NCBI RefSeq assembly: GCF_026283925.1 | Contig: NZ_JAPDPF010000002.1 | Span: forward strand, 124,001 to 188,000 | From: Dyella halodurans | GTDB taxonomy: Bacteria > Pseudomonadota > Gammaproteobacteria > Xanthomonadales > Rhodanobacteraceae | Reading direction: 5' to 3' | DNA: 64,000 bases | Part shown: one piece after another, positions 21,533 to 30,317 of the stretch | Numbering within the stretch: the first letter of the stretch is position 1 | Layout: each line of letters begins with the position of its first letter | Notes under the pieces: generated by a model | Seen by the model: the letters and a program-made list of their open reading frames with translations, nothing else | What the model was told of the DNA's origin: nothing | The model's database searches: none | Program-made: the position numbers and the translations under genes

Positions 21533-22195
21533 ATGAAACGCTCGCTTGTTCTCGTCGCCTCCGCGCTCCTGCTTTCGCTGACCGGTTTCGCCCAGGCCGC
21601 CGCCGGCCCGGCGCGCGCCAAGCTCGACGCCTTCGCCACCGGCCTGCATTCGCTCACCGGCAAGTTCACCCAGTCGCTGACCGACGCGAACGGCAGTGGC
21701 TCCAAGACCAGCACCGGCACCTTGGCGCTCGAGGCGCCGCGCCAGTTCCGCTGGGAGACGCTGACGCCGTACAAGCAGACCATCGTTGCCGACGGCAGCC
21801 GCGTGTGGTTGTACGACCCGGACCTCGAGCAGGTCACCGTGCGCGTGCAGAGTTCCGAGGAATCGCACAGCCCGCTGACCGTGCTGACCGATCTCAAGCA
21901 GATGGACAAGGACTTCCAGGTCGCCGAGCAGGGCGAGCACGATGGCTTGAGCTGGCTGCGCCTCACCTCGACCGCGAAGGACCCGCAGTTCGACTATGCG
22001 GACCTCGGTTTTGACGCCAATGGCCTGGCCCGCATGGTGTTCCGCGACCAGCTCGGCGCTACCACCGATATCCGCTTCTCCGCCTGGCAGCGCAACGCGC
22101 CGATTGCACCGGCGACGTTCAACTTCGTGCCGCCGCCGGGCGCCGATGTCATCGGCGACGTGCCGGTGCTCAGCACCCAGCCGATCAAGAACTGA
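21533..22195 (+). CDS. lolA: Outer-membrane lipoprotein carrier protein
   Basis: 220 residues from ATG at 21533; the frame is open further upstream but the signal peptide (KRSLVLVASALLLSLTGFAQA) starts here. LolA accepts lipoproteins from LolCDE at the inner membrane and passes them across the periplasm to LolB. The fold is an incomplete beta-barrel. Matching segments are FTQSLTDANG, GTLALEAPRQFRWETLTPYK, IVADGSRVWLYDPDLEQVTV and LTVLTDLKQMD, with the C-terminal strand DQLGATTDIRFSAWQRN. It lies between ftsK and, further on, rarA, a conserved position. Its length and motifs are normal. Confidence 0.95.
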   Translation: MKRSLVLVASALLLSLTGFAQAAAGPARAKLDAFATGLHSLTGKFTQSLTDANGSGSKTSTGTLALEAPRQFRWETLTPYKQTIVADGSRVWLYDPDLEQVTVRVQSSEESHSPLTVLTDLKQMDKDFQVAEQGEHDGLSWLRLTSTAKDPQFDYADLGFDANGLARMVFRDQLGATTDIRFSAWQRNAPIAPATFNFVPPPGADVIGDVPVLSTQPIKN

Positions 22196-22203
22196 GCGCG
22201 GCC

Positions 22204-22872
22204 GTGCTGCGTCAGCTGCCGCGCTGGGCCTGGATCGGCGGCGGTTTGCTGGCGCTGATCGCCGGCTGCATCAATGCCGTCGGCTATCTCTGTTTTCGGC
22301 ATCAGCCGATCACCCACCTGACCGGCACCAGCACCGAGCTGGGTCTGGCGCTGGCCCGCCTCGACGCGACCGAGGTCGCGCACTGGGCACTGGCCATCGG
22401 ATCGTTCTTGGCCGGCGCGGTGTTGAGTGGCTTTATCGTGCAGCAGAGCGTGCTGCAGCTGGGGCGCCGCTACGGCGTCGTGCTGATGATCGAGTCGGTG
22501 CTGTTGTTTGCCGCGACGCCCTTGATCCACGGCCAGCACGATCTCGGCCTGTACCTGGCATCGGCAGCCTGTGGCTTGCAGAACGCCATGGTCAGCACGT
22601 ATAGCGGCGCGACGTTCCGCACCACGCACCTTTCCGGCATCTTCACCGACCTCGGCATTTACATGGGCCAGCGCTTGCGTGGGTTGCCGGTGGACAGGTT
22701 GCGCGTGCAGGTATGCCTGCTGGTGGCCAGCCACTTCATCGTCGGCGCCACCCTGGGTGCACTCGGTTTCCTGGCCTGGCAGGAGCGCGTGTTGCTGGTG
22801 CCGGCCGTGCTTACGGGCGTGGTGGGCCTGGCTTATGCGATTTATCGGCAACGTAGGCTGGCGACGGGCTGA
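22204..22872 (+). CDS. DUF1275 (YoaK-type) membrane protein
   Basis: 222 residues starting at GTG 22204, eight bases after the lolA stop. Six hydrophobic segments are visible. The family signature appears as LLALIAGCINAVGYLCFRHQ, THLTGTSTELG, ASAACGLQNAMVSTYSGATF and the second THLSGIFTDLG, an internal repeat typical of DUF1275 proteins. The function of the family is not established. The short distance from lolA implies read-through transcription, but the gene is not part of the conserved ftsK-lolA-rarA block and looks like an insertion into it. Confidence 0.85.
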   Translation: MLRQLPRWAWIGGGLLALIAGCINAVGYLCFRHQPITHLTGTSTELGLALARLDATEVAHWALAIGSFLAGAVLSGFIVQQSVLQLGRRYGVVLMIESVLLFAATPLIHGQHDLGLYLASAACGLQNAMVSTYSGATFRTTHLSGIFTDLGIYMGQRLRGLPVDRLRVQVCLLVASHFIVGATLGALGFLAWQERVLLVPAVLTGVVGLAYAIYRQRRLATG

Positions 22873-22937
22873 GATCCTGTTCCACGTCTCGGCGGTGGCC
22901 GAAAAACACCCCACGCATTCCCGCGATAGCGATCCCG

Positions 22938-23078
22938 TGCAGGAGCGCACCCTGTGCGCGATGGACGTCTCCTCAGTCCCCCCTAATCATCATCGCCAGC
23001 GCACCGCCTAAACGGCCCGCTGGCGGCAGCGATAGGAACAGAGGCGAGCGCCGGTCGCGCACAGGGTGCGCTCCTACA
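22938..23078. repeat. Inverted repeat of the GGAGCGCACC type
   Basis: TGCAGGAGCGCACCCTGTG at the left and CACAGGGTGCGCTCCTACA at the right are nearly exact reverse complements, with about 95 bp between, including CGCTGGCGG and AGGCGAGCGCC. A related pair (GTAGGAGCGC...GCGCTCCTAC) sits at 46412-46520. Such dispersed hairpins are common between genes in Xanthomonadales and pseudomonads. This one lies between two convergent genes and may end both transcripts. Confidence 0.75.
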
Positions 23079-23088
23079 CCAGCCAGCC

Positions 23089-26000
23089 TCACAACGCCGC
23101 CACACAGCGATTGCGGCCGGCGTGCTTGGCCTGATACAGCGCCTCGTCTGCACGGGATAGCCATTGCGACAGGCTCTCGCCTGCGCGATAGGCAGCCACG
23201 CCGATGCTGGCCGTCACGGCGATCGGGCGGCCCTCGTGGACGGCGTGCTGCTCGGCCACCGCCAGGCGAATACGTTCTGCCACGGCCATGCCCTGCGCCA
23301 AGGTGCCGCCGGGGAGGCATATCACCAGCTCTTCGCCGCCGTAGCGGCCGACCAGGTCATCCTCGCGGCACTGTTGCAGGATCGCCGCGCATGCGGCGCG
23401 GATCACTGCATCGCCGGCCAGGTGGCCATGGCCATCATTGATCTGCTTGAAGTGATCCAGGTCGAGCAGGGCGATGCAGGCGCCGCCATCCGGCGCTGCC
23501 TGGCGGACTTCCTCTGCCAGCGCAAAAAAACGTCGGCGGTTGCAGGCGCCGGTCAGCTCATCGGTGTTGGCCAGCTCGTCCAGGCGCAGGTTGGCGGCGC
23601 GCAGGTCGCGCGTATGCATGTCGATCTGCTGTTGCAGCAGGCGGGCCTTGCGTTGCAGGTACAGCGTGCGTAGCTGGATCAGCCCGACCATCACGGCAAG
23701 CAGCAGCAGGATTGCGATGACCCTGGCGGTCACGGTCTCATACCAGCGTGGCTCCGCCAGTACCTGGAAAGTCGTCTCGATTCGGCGCGGCTGCATGCCC
23801 CGCGTCGTGGCACGCAGGTGCAAGGTGTATTCGCCGTAGGGCAGGTTGGTATAGATCGCCGAGGGCAGGCTGCCCCGCGGAACCTCGCTCCACGTCTCGT
23901 CGAATCCCTCCATGCGATAGCTGTATGCAGTTTCCGACGGTGCCTGGTAGTCGAGCAGGGCAAAGTCCACGCGCAGGCTGCGGCTATGCGGCCCCAGCTT
24001 CAAGGATTCGCCAGCGCGCGGCAGCTTGCCGAACGGCATGGGCACGCCATTGAGTTCGACCTGGGTGGCGATCAAAGGGGGATCAGGCGTATTCGGCGGA
24101 CGCCAGTCGGGCCGGATCACCGTAAGTCCGCCGAGCCCGCCAAACAGCAGCTCGCCGGTGGGCGCGCGGGCCGCGGCCGCATAGATGTAACTGGCGATGC
24201 GCAGGCCGTCGCGAATACCCAGGTTGCGTACGGTATGGGTGGAGCCGTCGATCATGGCCACGCCATTGGGCAGGCTGACCCACAGGTTGCCGTTGTCGTC
24301 GGACATCACTGCATTGACGCTATCGCTGGCCAGTCCTTCCGCGCTGCCGATGTGGCGGAAGCGAAACGTGCCCTGCTTGTCCCATTGCTCCAGCAGGCTC
24401 AGGCCACCGGCGGTGCCGATCCATTGCTGTCCTTCCGGATCGGTCGCCATCGACGTGACCAGGTCGTTCGGCAGGCTGGTTGGATCGCCAGGGCGATTCA
24501 GCACACGGGTGAAGTCACGTGTCTGCAAGGGGTTGGCGGCGATCGAGATGCCGTAAGCCGTGAGGTACCAGATGGTGTGATCCACCGCGGCGATGTGCCG
24601 TACGGTGTCGCTCGAGAGGCTGCCAGGATCGTTTGGCGCATGACGAAAATGCACCACGGCGTGCGTGTGGGTGTTGTAGCGATAGACGCCGTCGTAGGTG
24701 GCAATCAGCAGTTGCTCGCCATCGCTGAGCAGGCTCAGCACGGGTTTTTCGTCGAGCTCGGCCAGCAGGGAGTCCTGCAGGACGAAAGTGTCCGGATCCA
24801 CCCGCGCCAGCCCCTGGGTGCCTATCCAGATGGTGCCATCCGGCCCTTCGGCGAACGCCTGCACGTCGCGCCGGGCCTGGTTGCCGCCAAGCTGCAGGTG
24901 GCGGATCTGGCCCTTGCCAAGATCGATCACATCGATGCGTCCCGAGCTCATGCCCAGCCAGATGCGTTGACGCTTGTCGACGTAGATGCCACGCACATTG
25001 GTATTGGCGATCGCGCGGTCGGTGCGGGCCGACGGCTGCAGCGCAAACGCGGTGCGCGCATTCGGGTCGTGCCGCGCAATGCCGAGATCGGTCGCGGCCC
25101 AGACATTGCCGGAGCGGTCCTGCATCAGCGCACGCACGGAGTCACCCGGCAGCGACGACGGCACCGCGGTGTCGTGAGTGATCGCGCGTACACCGGCGGC
25201 GCCGGGCGAGTAGGCCAGCACGCCGGTGCCGTCCGTGCCGATCCACAGCGTGTCGGCTGAAATCTCCAGGAAATCGCGCACGGTGGCGCGGCGTGCGTGG
25301 TCCTGCTCGAACCCGCTGAATCCTGGCACGCCTTGCCAATGGCCGTCGGTATCGCGGTAGGCGGCGCCCGCTTGCGTGCTGCCGACCCAGAGTCGGCCCT
25401 CGCGGTCCTCGCGGATAGCCCAGATGCCGTCGCTGAGCACGGTGTCGATGCTGCCGTCGGGGCGCGGTGGACGTACGAAGGCGTGCGAGCCGGCGCGGCG
25501 GAAGAACAGGCCCTTGCTGTTGCCCAGCCACAGATTGCCTGCGTCATCCTGCAGCACGCTGAAATTCCGCGGCGAGGCGTCGTCGCCCGTCGCCACGGGC
25601 ACGATGCGGTTGGTGCGCAGGTCCAGGTAATCCAGGCCGTGGTCGGTGGCGATCCAGACCCCGTTGTCGCGGTCGTGCGCCAGCGCGTAGATCTTGCGGT
25701 CCGAGGTGCCGCCCCGGCCAATCGGATAGTTGCGCAGCGTATTGCTGACAGGATCGAAGCGGCTCAGTCCTCCCGCATTGGTACCTATCAGCACGCCGCC
25801 ATCCTGCAGGGCGAGCAGGCTGCGCACATAGGCGTCAGGCAGGCCCGAGCGGCCACCGGCCGCCACGCTGAACACCTGCATGCGATAACCGTCGTAGCGG
25901 ACCAGTCCGCCTATGGTGCCGACCCATAGCAAACCGCGCTGGTCCTGCACGATCGCCGTTGCGATCGAATGCGGCAAGCCGTCGTTGATGCCGAGCCGGT

Positions 26001-26229
26001 CGAACCAGGGCGCATCGAACGGCGCCCAGGGATCCTCGGCACGCACCGCGCTGCATGGCAGCAACAGGATAAAGAGCAAGGCCAGCCAAGAGTACAGGCG
26101 ATGAAGCCGGCCGCTGCCTGCATACGACGTTGAAGCAGGCGATGCTGGCGCGGGCGAGGCACGCCGCGGCAGGACAGTGCCGTCGGCCACCCTCCCGTCC
26201 GGGTAAAACCTGCTTTGTTGATGTGACAT
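23089..26229 (-). CDS. Periplasmic beta-propeller sensor with GGDEF diguanylate cyclase
   Basis: 1046 residues. After a basic N-terminus, one helix (RLYSWLALLFILLLPCSAVRA) exports the sensor. About 700 residues of two-component propeller (Reg_prop) repeats follow, such as DQRGLLWVGTIGGLVRYDG and DREGRLWVGSTQAG. A Y_Y_Y domain comes next (SYRMEGFDETWSEVPRGS...YTNLPYGEYTLHLRA), then a membrane helix near 815 (VIAILLLLAVMVGLIQLRTL), a short coiled coil and GGDEF. The active site reads RYGGEEL, with an upstream REDD that fits the RxxD inhibitory site, so it should make cyclic-di-GMP. GAGG precedes the ATG. Propeller sensors of this type often respond to carbohydrates; the ligand here is unknown. 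Confidence 0.9.
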   Translation of the reverse strand: MSHQQSRFYPDGRVADGTVLPRRASPAPASPASTSYAGSGRLHRLYSWLALLFILLLPCSAVRAEDPWAPFDAPWFDRLGINDGLPHSIATAIVQDQRGLLWVGTIGGLVRYDGYRMQVFSVAAGGRSGLPDAYVRSLLALQDGGVLIGTNAGGLSRFDPVSNTLRNYPIGRGGTSDRKIYALAHDRDNGVWIATDHGLDYLDLRTNRIVPVATGDDASPRNFSVLQDDAGNLWLGNSKGLFFRRAGSHAFVRPPRPDGSIDTVLSDGIWAIREDREGRLWVGSTQAGAAYRDTDGHWQGVPGFSGFEQDHARRATVRDFLEISADTLWIGTDGTGVLAYSPGAAGVRAITHDTAVPSSLPGDSVRALMQDRSGNVWAATDLGIARHDPNARTAFALQPSARTDRAIANTNVRGIYVDKRQRIWLGMSSGRIDVIDLGKGQIRHLQLGGNQARRDVQAFAEGPDGTIWIGTQGLARVDPDTFVLQDSLLAELDEKPVLSLLSDGEQLLIATYDGVYRYNTHTHAVVHFRHAPNDPGSLSSDTVRHIAAVDHTIWYLTAYGISIAANPLQTRDFTRVLNRPGDPTSLPNDLVTSMATDPEGQQWIGTAGGLSLLEQWDKQGTFRFRHIGSAEGLASDSVNAVMSDDNGNLWVSLPNGVAMIDGSTHTVRNLGIRDGLRIASYIYAAAARAPTGELLFGGLGGLTVIRPDWRPPNTPDPPLIATQVELNGVPMPFGKLPRAGESLKLGPHSRSLRVDFALLDYQAPSETAYSYRMEGFDETWSEVPRGSLPSAIYTNLPYGEYTLHLRATTRGMQPRRIETTFQVLAEPRWYETVTARVIAILLLLAVMVGLIQLRTLYLQRKARLLQQQIDMHTRDLRAANLRLDELANTDELTGACNRRRFFALAEEVRQAAPDGGACIALLDLDHFKQINDGHGHLAGDAVIRAACAAILQQCREDDLVGRYGGEELVICLPGGTLAQGMAVAERIRLAVAEQHAVHEGRPIAVTASIGVAAYRAGESLSQWLSRADEALYQAKHAGRNRCVAAL

Positions 26230-26479
26230 TTCACCTCACCGCAGCATGGATGCCACATGTGAGAGCAGATGATAGCCGTAGCGGGTTGCTTGCTGACATG
26301 CCCAGTCATGCGAGGACGACAGCGCACCCCGTGGTGAAGCGAGATGGCGCCCAGGTCGCCCGTGGATGCTAAGCCGGATCAAAGCCAGCTTCGGCGACAT
26401 TGGCTAGGCTGGCATGGGTCGACGTCGGCAACGAGGTCGCCGCCATGCCGCTGTCCCTTTCGATACCACCGAGGTTGCC

Positions 26480-27028
26480 GTGTCCACTATTCGTTATGCG
26501 CCGTGGTTGCGCCGTCTGCATTGGCTGATCGCCTTGCTTGTTGCCTGCGCACTTGTGCTGATTGAGATCCGGGGCTGGTTTCCGCGCGGCTCGGCCATGC
26601 GCAGCGGCGTCAAATGGGCCCATATGCAGTTCGGCATGGCCGTGCTGCTGCTGATGGTGCCGCGCCTGCTCGCGCGCGCGCGGTCGGCGGTGCCGCCGAT
26701 ATCGCCGCAGCCGCCACGCTGGCAGGACATGCTCAGCAAGCTCGTTCACCTGGCGCTGTACCTGCTGGCCTTTGCCGTGCCGCTGCTGGGCATGGCCATG
26801 ATGTTCGCCGCGGGCAAGCCGTGGAACCTGCTCGGCCTGCCGTTGCCCGTGCTGGGCGTCGGCAACAGCGATCTTGCCCATCGCATCGGCGATGTCCATG
26901 AGACGGCAGGCGACGTGCTGATGTGGCTGGCCATCGTTCACGCCGCCACCGCGCTGTTCCATCATTACGTGCAGCGGGACGATACCTTGCGAAGGATGTT
27001 GTCCGGCCGCCGCAACGAAGTTCAGTAG
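26480..27028 (+). CDS. Cytochrome b561 family protein
   Basis: 182 residues from GTG at 26480, with GAGG nine bases upstream; an earlier in-frame ATG at 26414 lacks one. Four membrane helices carry the haem-ligand histidines expected of prokaryotic b561: LRRLHWLIALLVACALVLIE, KWAHMQFGMAVLLLMVP, KLVHLALYLLAFAVPLLGMA and the pair in DVHETAGDVLMWLAIVHAA. This is the YodB/CybB layout, a di-haem quinol-linked electron carrier in the inner membrane that can act as a superoxide:quinone oxidoreductase. The gene is alone, divergent from the propeller-GGDEF gene. Confidence 0.88.
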   Translation: MSTIRYAPWLRRLHWLIALLVACALVLIEIRGWFPRGSAMRSGVKWAHMQFGMAVLLLMVPRLLARARSAVPPISPQPPRWQDMLSKLVHLALYLLAFAVPLLGMAMMFAAGKPWNLLGLPLPVLGVGNSDLAHRIGDVHETAGDVLMWLAIVHAATALFHHYVQRDDTLRRMLSGRRNEVQ

Positions 27029-27095
27029 AGTCCACTACCCAGGCAGGCCTTGTTGGCGGCACCGGTGTTGCTGGCCGATGCCGCCGTGCGGGCGA

Positions 27096-27803
27096 TCAGC
27101 CCGGTCCGTCCTTGGGAGGGGTGGTAGGCAGTTTCAGCGCGGCGCGCAACTCAAGCCGCGCCGCCTCGTAGTCTGCTTGCCAATCCGGGTCATGCAGCAA
27201 GTCGGCACCGATGACGGTGCCGGCCAGTCGGCCGGCTTCGATATCGCTGGGGAAATGCACGCCCATCACCACGCGATGCTGGGCGTACAGGTCGGCGCGG
27301 GCAAATATCGCCGCGCGCTTCTCCGGCACCATGTTGGCCAGCAACACGGCTTCGCTATAACCCAGCGTGGCGTGACCGCTGGGATAGCTCCAGTCGTCCG
27401 CCTTCTCCTGCGCCAGCGGCTGCACCTGTGCCGACACGATCGGTGGGCGCGGGTGATGCCAGTAGATCTTCGCTGGCTTGACGGCCGCCTTGTCGTAAAT
27501 GACCAGTCGTGCGAACAAGGCTGCCGTGTGCGGCAGTTTGGCTGCCTCGAAGCTGCTGCCAAAGACGTCGGCGAAACGGAACACCGAATGCTCGTTGTCC
27601 GCGCGGGCAGCCGCTTCGTCCGCCGGCGTGCGGCTTGCTTGCACGCCAAGCACGGTCTGCAGCTCGTGCTGCGCCGCCAGCGAGCCTGCGGCAGGCGGAG
27701 GCGGCAGCACGGCCACCAGGTCCGGGGTGGAACCGCCGCTGCCAGAGGCAGCGGCGGAGAGGGCCAGCGACAGTGCCAGCCCGAGGATCGTCATGCGCAT
27801 CAT
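27096..27803 (-). CDS. PAP2-type (class A) acid phosphatase, exported
   Basis: 235 residues from ATG at 27803, two bases after the receptor stop; the frame is open much further upstream, but that part is antisense to the receptor gene. A signal peptide (TILGLALSLALSAAASGSG) is followed by the PAP2 triad: K-x6-RP as KIYWHHPRP, WSYPSGHATLGY, and HRVVMGVHFPSDIEAGR with the catalytic His. This matches class A non-specific acid phosphatases (PhoN/PhoC), periplasmic enzymes that free phosphate from organic esters. Tight coupling to a TonB receptor suggests that the receptor imports a phosphate ester or supplies the enzyme (inference). Confidence 0.9.
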   Translation of the reverse strand: MMRMTILGLALSLALSAAASGSGGSTPDLVAVLPPPPAAGSLAAQHELQTVLGVQASRTPADEAAARADNEHSVFRFADVFGSSFEAAKLPHTAALFARLVIYDKAAVKPAKIYWHHPRPPIVSAQVQPLAQEKADDWSYPSGHATLGYSEAVLLANMVPEKRAAIFARADLYAQHRVVMGVHFPSDIEAGRLAGTVIGADLLHDPDWQADYEAARLELRAALKLPTTPPKDGPG

Positions 27804-27805
27804 GG

Positions 27806-29986
27806 TCAGAACTTCGCCGAGAGCGTGACCATGTAGCTGCGTTCCGGGATGGTGAAATACAGCGGCGTGTTGTCCTGCGCCGTGTAGCCGGCCAGCGCGT
27901 AGATGCTCTTGTTGTCGAACAGGTTGGAGACCTGCAGGCCCACGCGGATTTCCTTCAGGTCCGCCATGTCCGTAAACGCATAGCTGGCGGCGAAGTTGGT
28001 GATCGCGTAGCCGCCAAACGGCTGGGTCTGTCCGGTGTCGCCATAGCGGTAGCCGACGAACTTGTCGATCAGCGAGGCATACAGCGGACCCTGGTTGTAG
28101 ATCACGCCAAGCGCCGCGGTCTTGCTCGGTGCGTTCGGCAGCCACTGGTTGGTGGTCGAGTCGGTGGCACGGTTCAGCGAGCCGTTGGCGTAGACGCTGA
28201 AGCCGGCGCCGAGCAGGTAGCTGCCTTCCATCTCGAAGCCCTTGTAGATGGCGCCACCCTGATTGAAGAACTCGGTGATGCCGCCGACCTTGCGGCTTTC
28301 GATCTTGTTGTTGAAGTTGATGTAGTAGACATCGGCCGACAAGGTCAGGCGATCGTCGTTCCAGTTGGTGCCGAGCTGGCGGTTGATCGTCTGCTGCGGC
28401 TGCAGGCTGCTGCTGTCCTGCGGCGAGACGGTATAGAACGTGTTGAGGTTGGGTGCCAGGAAGCCCTTGGCCCATTGCGCGTAGGCCGTCCAGTTCGAGC
28501 TGAACTGCCAGTGCAGCGCGGCGGAGGGCAGGACCTTGGTCCAGTCCTTGGAGTAGTCCAGCGGATCCAGCGTTTTCTGGTTCACCGAGGCATCGATCTC
28601 GCGCTTGAAATCGACATACTTCACGCCGCCGACCACGTAGCCCGCGTCGGTGATGTTCCACTGGTATTCCAGGTAGGGCTGGAAGGTTTTCAGCGTGTCG
28701 TCCATGTTGCGGTCGATTGCCGCCGACGCCGGCACCGCATTGGGCGCGCCATTGAGCGTCGCATCCACTTCATGCAGCCAGCGCAGGTTGTCCTGGTCGT
28801 CGTACCAGAAGCCGGTGTGGATCTCGCCCGGCCCCAGGTCCTTGGTCAGGCGGAAAATATCGCCCCAGGAGCGATACCAGTTGCGCATGCGCTGGCCAGG
28901 GACGTTGTCCGGTCCGTAGATCGTGCCATTCGGCGTCTCGCCGTTCGGGTCTTCGCCGTTGTAGCCGAAGTGGTTGTACGCGAGGGTGTAAACCTTGTTG
29001 TCGATGGTCCAGCCGGAGAACTCCGAGTGCAGGCCGAGATAGCCGAGGTAGGTGCTGATGTCGTCCTTGTTGTAGCCGTAGTAGTTCTGGCTGGTCGGAT
29101 CGTTGCTGAGCGCGAAGTTCGGACCGTGCTGGGCGATCTGGGCGGCCGTGGCGCCAAACGGCACGTACTGGGTGATGTTGTTGTACATGCCGGCGAACGT
29201 CAGCGTGGTGTTGTCGCCGATCGGTTGCACGACCTTCGCGAACACGTTCTGACGGCGCTGGCCCGAGTAGGTGAGGTAGCCGTCCGAGTCGCTGTTCTGC
29301 ACATTGATCACGGCCGTGGTGCCGCCGGTCTGGTCGATGCGTCCGGTGTTGAACGTCGCGCCCTGGACCTCGGTGCTCCAGCTGCCGAAGGTGAGGTAGG
29401 GCTCGATGCCGAAGTGGTCGGACGGCGTCAGCGAGTTCACCCCGACGGTGCCGCCGAAGGTGGCGTTGCCCAGCGTGCTGGCCGTGCCCGGACCGCGATC
29501 GATCAGGATGCTGCCGGTGGTCGCGTTGTTGAAGTACGAGGTCGAGTGATGGGTGAAGTCGTTCGGGTCGCCCCAGGGAATGCCGTCAAACGTGACGTTG
29601 TACTCGCCGTCCTGGAAGCCGCGCATGGCGACCACCGGAGCCTCCATCAGGCCCGGGCCGTTCGGCGCCACGGTGGAGATGCTGGGCGCGATCGCGATCG
29701 CATCGGTGTAGTCGCCGGTCGGCGGCACGTTCTTCTGGATAAACAGGCTGTTGATGATCGACTGCGGCTGGGTGGCGATGGCCGAACCCTGGGTCGGTGA
29801 AATATTGCTGATCACGTCGGTGCCGGTGACCTGGACCGCGTCCAGGTTCTTGGCCGCCGTCGTCGCGGCGCTGCTGTCTGCCGAGGTGGCGTCGCCAGCC
29901 CAGGCGGGTGACGCGAGTGCCGCGGCCAGGCAAAGAGCAATAGTCGTCCGAGAGCGCAAATAAAGCGCCTTATTCTGCCGTGTCAT
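27806..29986 (-). CDS. TonB-dependent outer membrane receptor
   Basis: 726 residues with a signal peptide (SRTTIALCLAAALASPAWA). The plug domain follows, with LDAVQVTGTDVISNISPT, VVAMRGFQDGEYNVTFDGIP and a GTASTLGNATFGGTVGV stretch. Then come the many amphipathic strands of the barrel, ending in the aromatic SYMVTLSAKF. The plug has an SIINSLFIQKN segment and lacks the usual N-terminal signalling extension. The substrate is not readable. The gene is followed after two bases by the acid phosphatase, so the pair forms an operon. Upstream lies an AT-rich 331-bp region with a possible Pho box at 30047-30064, which would fit phosphate starvation control. Confidence 0.9.
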   Translation of the reverse strand: MTRQNKALYLRSRTTIALCLAAALASPAWAGDATSADSSAATTAAKNLDAVQVTGTDVISNISPTQGSAIATQPQSIINSLFIQKNVPPTGDYTDAIAIAPSISTVAPNGPGLMEAPVVAMRGFQDGEYNVTFDGIPWGDPNDFTHHSTSYFNNATTGSILIDRGPGTASTLGNATFGGTVGVNSLTPSDHFGIEPYLTFGSWSTEVQGATFNTGRIDQTGGTTAVINVQNSDSDGYLTYSGQRRQNVFAKVVQPIGDNTTLTFAGMYNNITQYVPFGATAAQIAQHGPNFALSNDPTSQNYYGYNKDDISTYLGYLGLHSEFSGWTIDNKVYTLAYNHFGYNGEDPNGETPNGTIYGPDNVPGQRMRNWYRSWGDIFRLTKDLGPGEIHTGFWYDDQDNLRWLHEVDATLNGAPNAVPASAAIDRNMDDTLKTFQPYLEYQWNITDAGYVVGGVKYVDFKREIDASVNQKTLDPLDYSKDWTKVLPSAALHWQFSSNWTAYAQWAKGFLAPNLNTFYTVSPQDSSSLQPQQTINRQLGTNWNDDRLTLSADVYYINFNNKIESRKVGGITEFFNQGGAIYKGFEMEGSYLLGAGFSVYANGSLNRATDSTTNQWLPNAPSKTAALGVIYNQGPLYASLIDKFVGYRYGDTGQTQPFGGYAITNFAASYAFTDMADLKEIRVGLQVSNLFDNKSIYALAGYTAQDNTPLYFTIPERSYMVTLSAKF

Positions 29987-30046
29987 GGGGGAGCCCGTTG
30001 GATTGTTATTGAGGTGTGAAGCGGAACGTCACCGTAATTGGGCTGT

Positions 30047-30064
30047 ATGACAGTTTGGCAACAA
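30047..30064 (-). promoter_or_regulatory. Possible Pho box upstream of the receptor-phosphatase operon
   Basis: On the minus strand the sequence TTGTTGCCAAACTGTCAT ends with a perfect CTGTCAT half-site, preceded by the 4-bp CAAA spacer and a weaker half-site TTGTTGC. PhoB consensus is two CTGTCAT repeats 4 bp apart. It lies about 60 bp before the receptor start, a sensible promoter distance. The surrounding 29987-30317 stretch is strikingly AT-rich for this genome, carries several CTTAG pentamers on the minus strand, and has no gene. Confidence 0.3.
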
Positions 30065-30317
30065 AATGATTATTTTATTCTTCGTAGATAATCGAAACAA
30101 ATTGCGCTAAGACAACGCTAAGAGAGATGAAGATAATCCTCTAAGGCAATTATAAGAAACCACTAAGGTTCGTAATAAACAAGCATTATCAGGCTAATGA
30201 TAAAGGCTCGCTCCGTGCGCCAGTTCAGGTTTTCATACAGCGTCGCCGCGCACCGCGCGTACCTGGCCCGCGCTGTCTTTGCGGCTCGTGGCGCCTCGAT
30301 GTCCTATCATTCCGGGC

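Noticed and set aside
27806-28661. 521-residue version of the acid phosphatase
   Set aside because: Its first 286 residues are out-of-frame antisense-free shadow of the receptor gene; the signal peptide begins at 27803.
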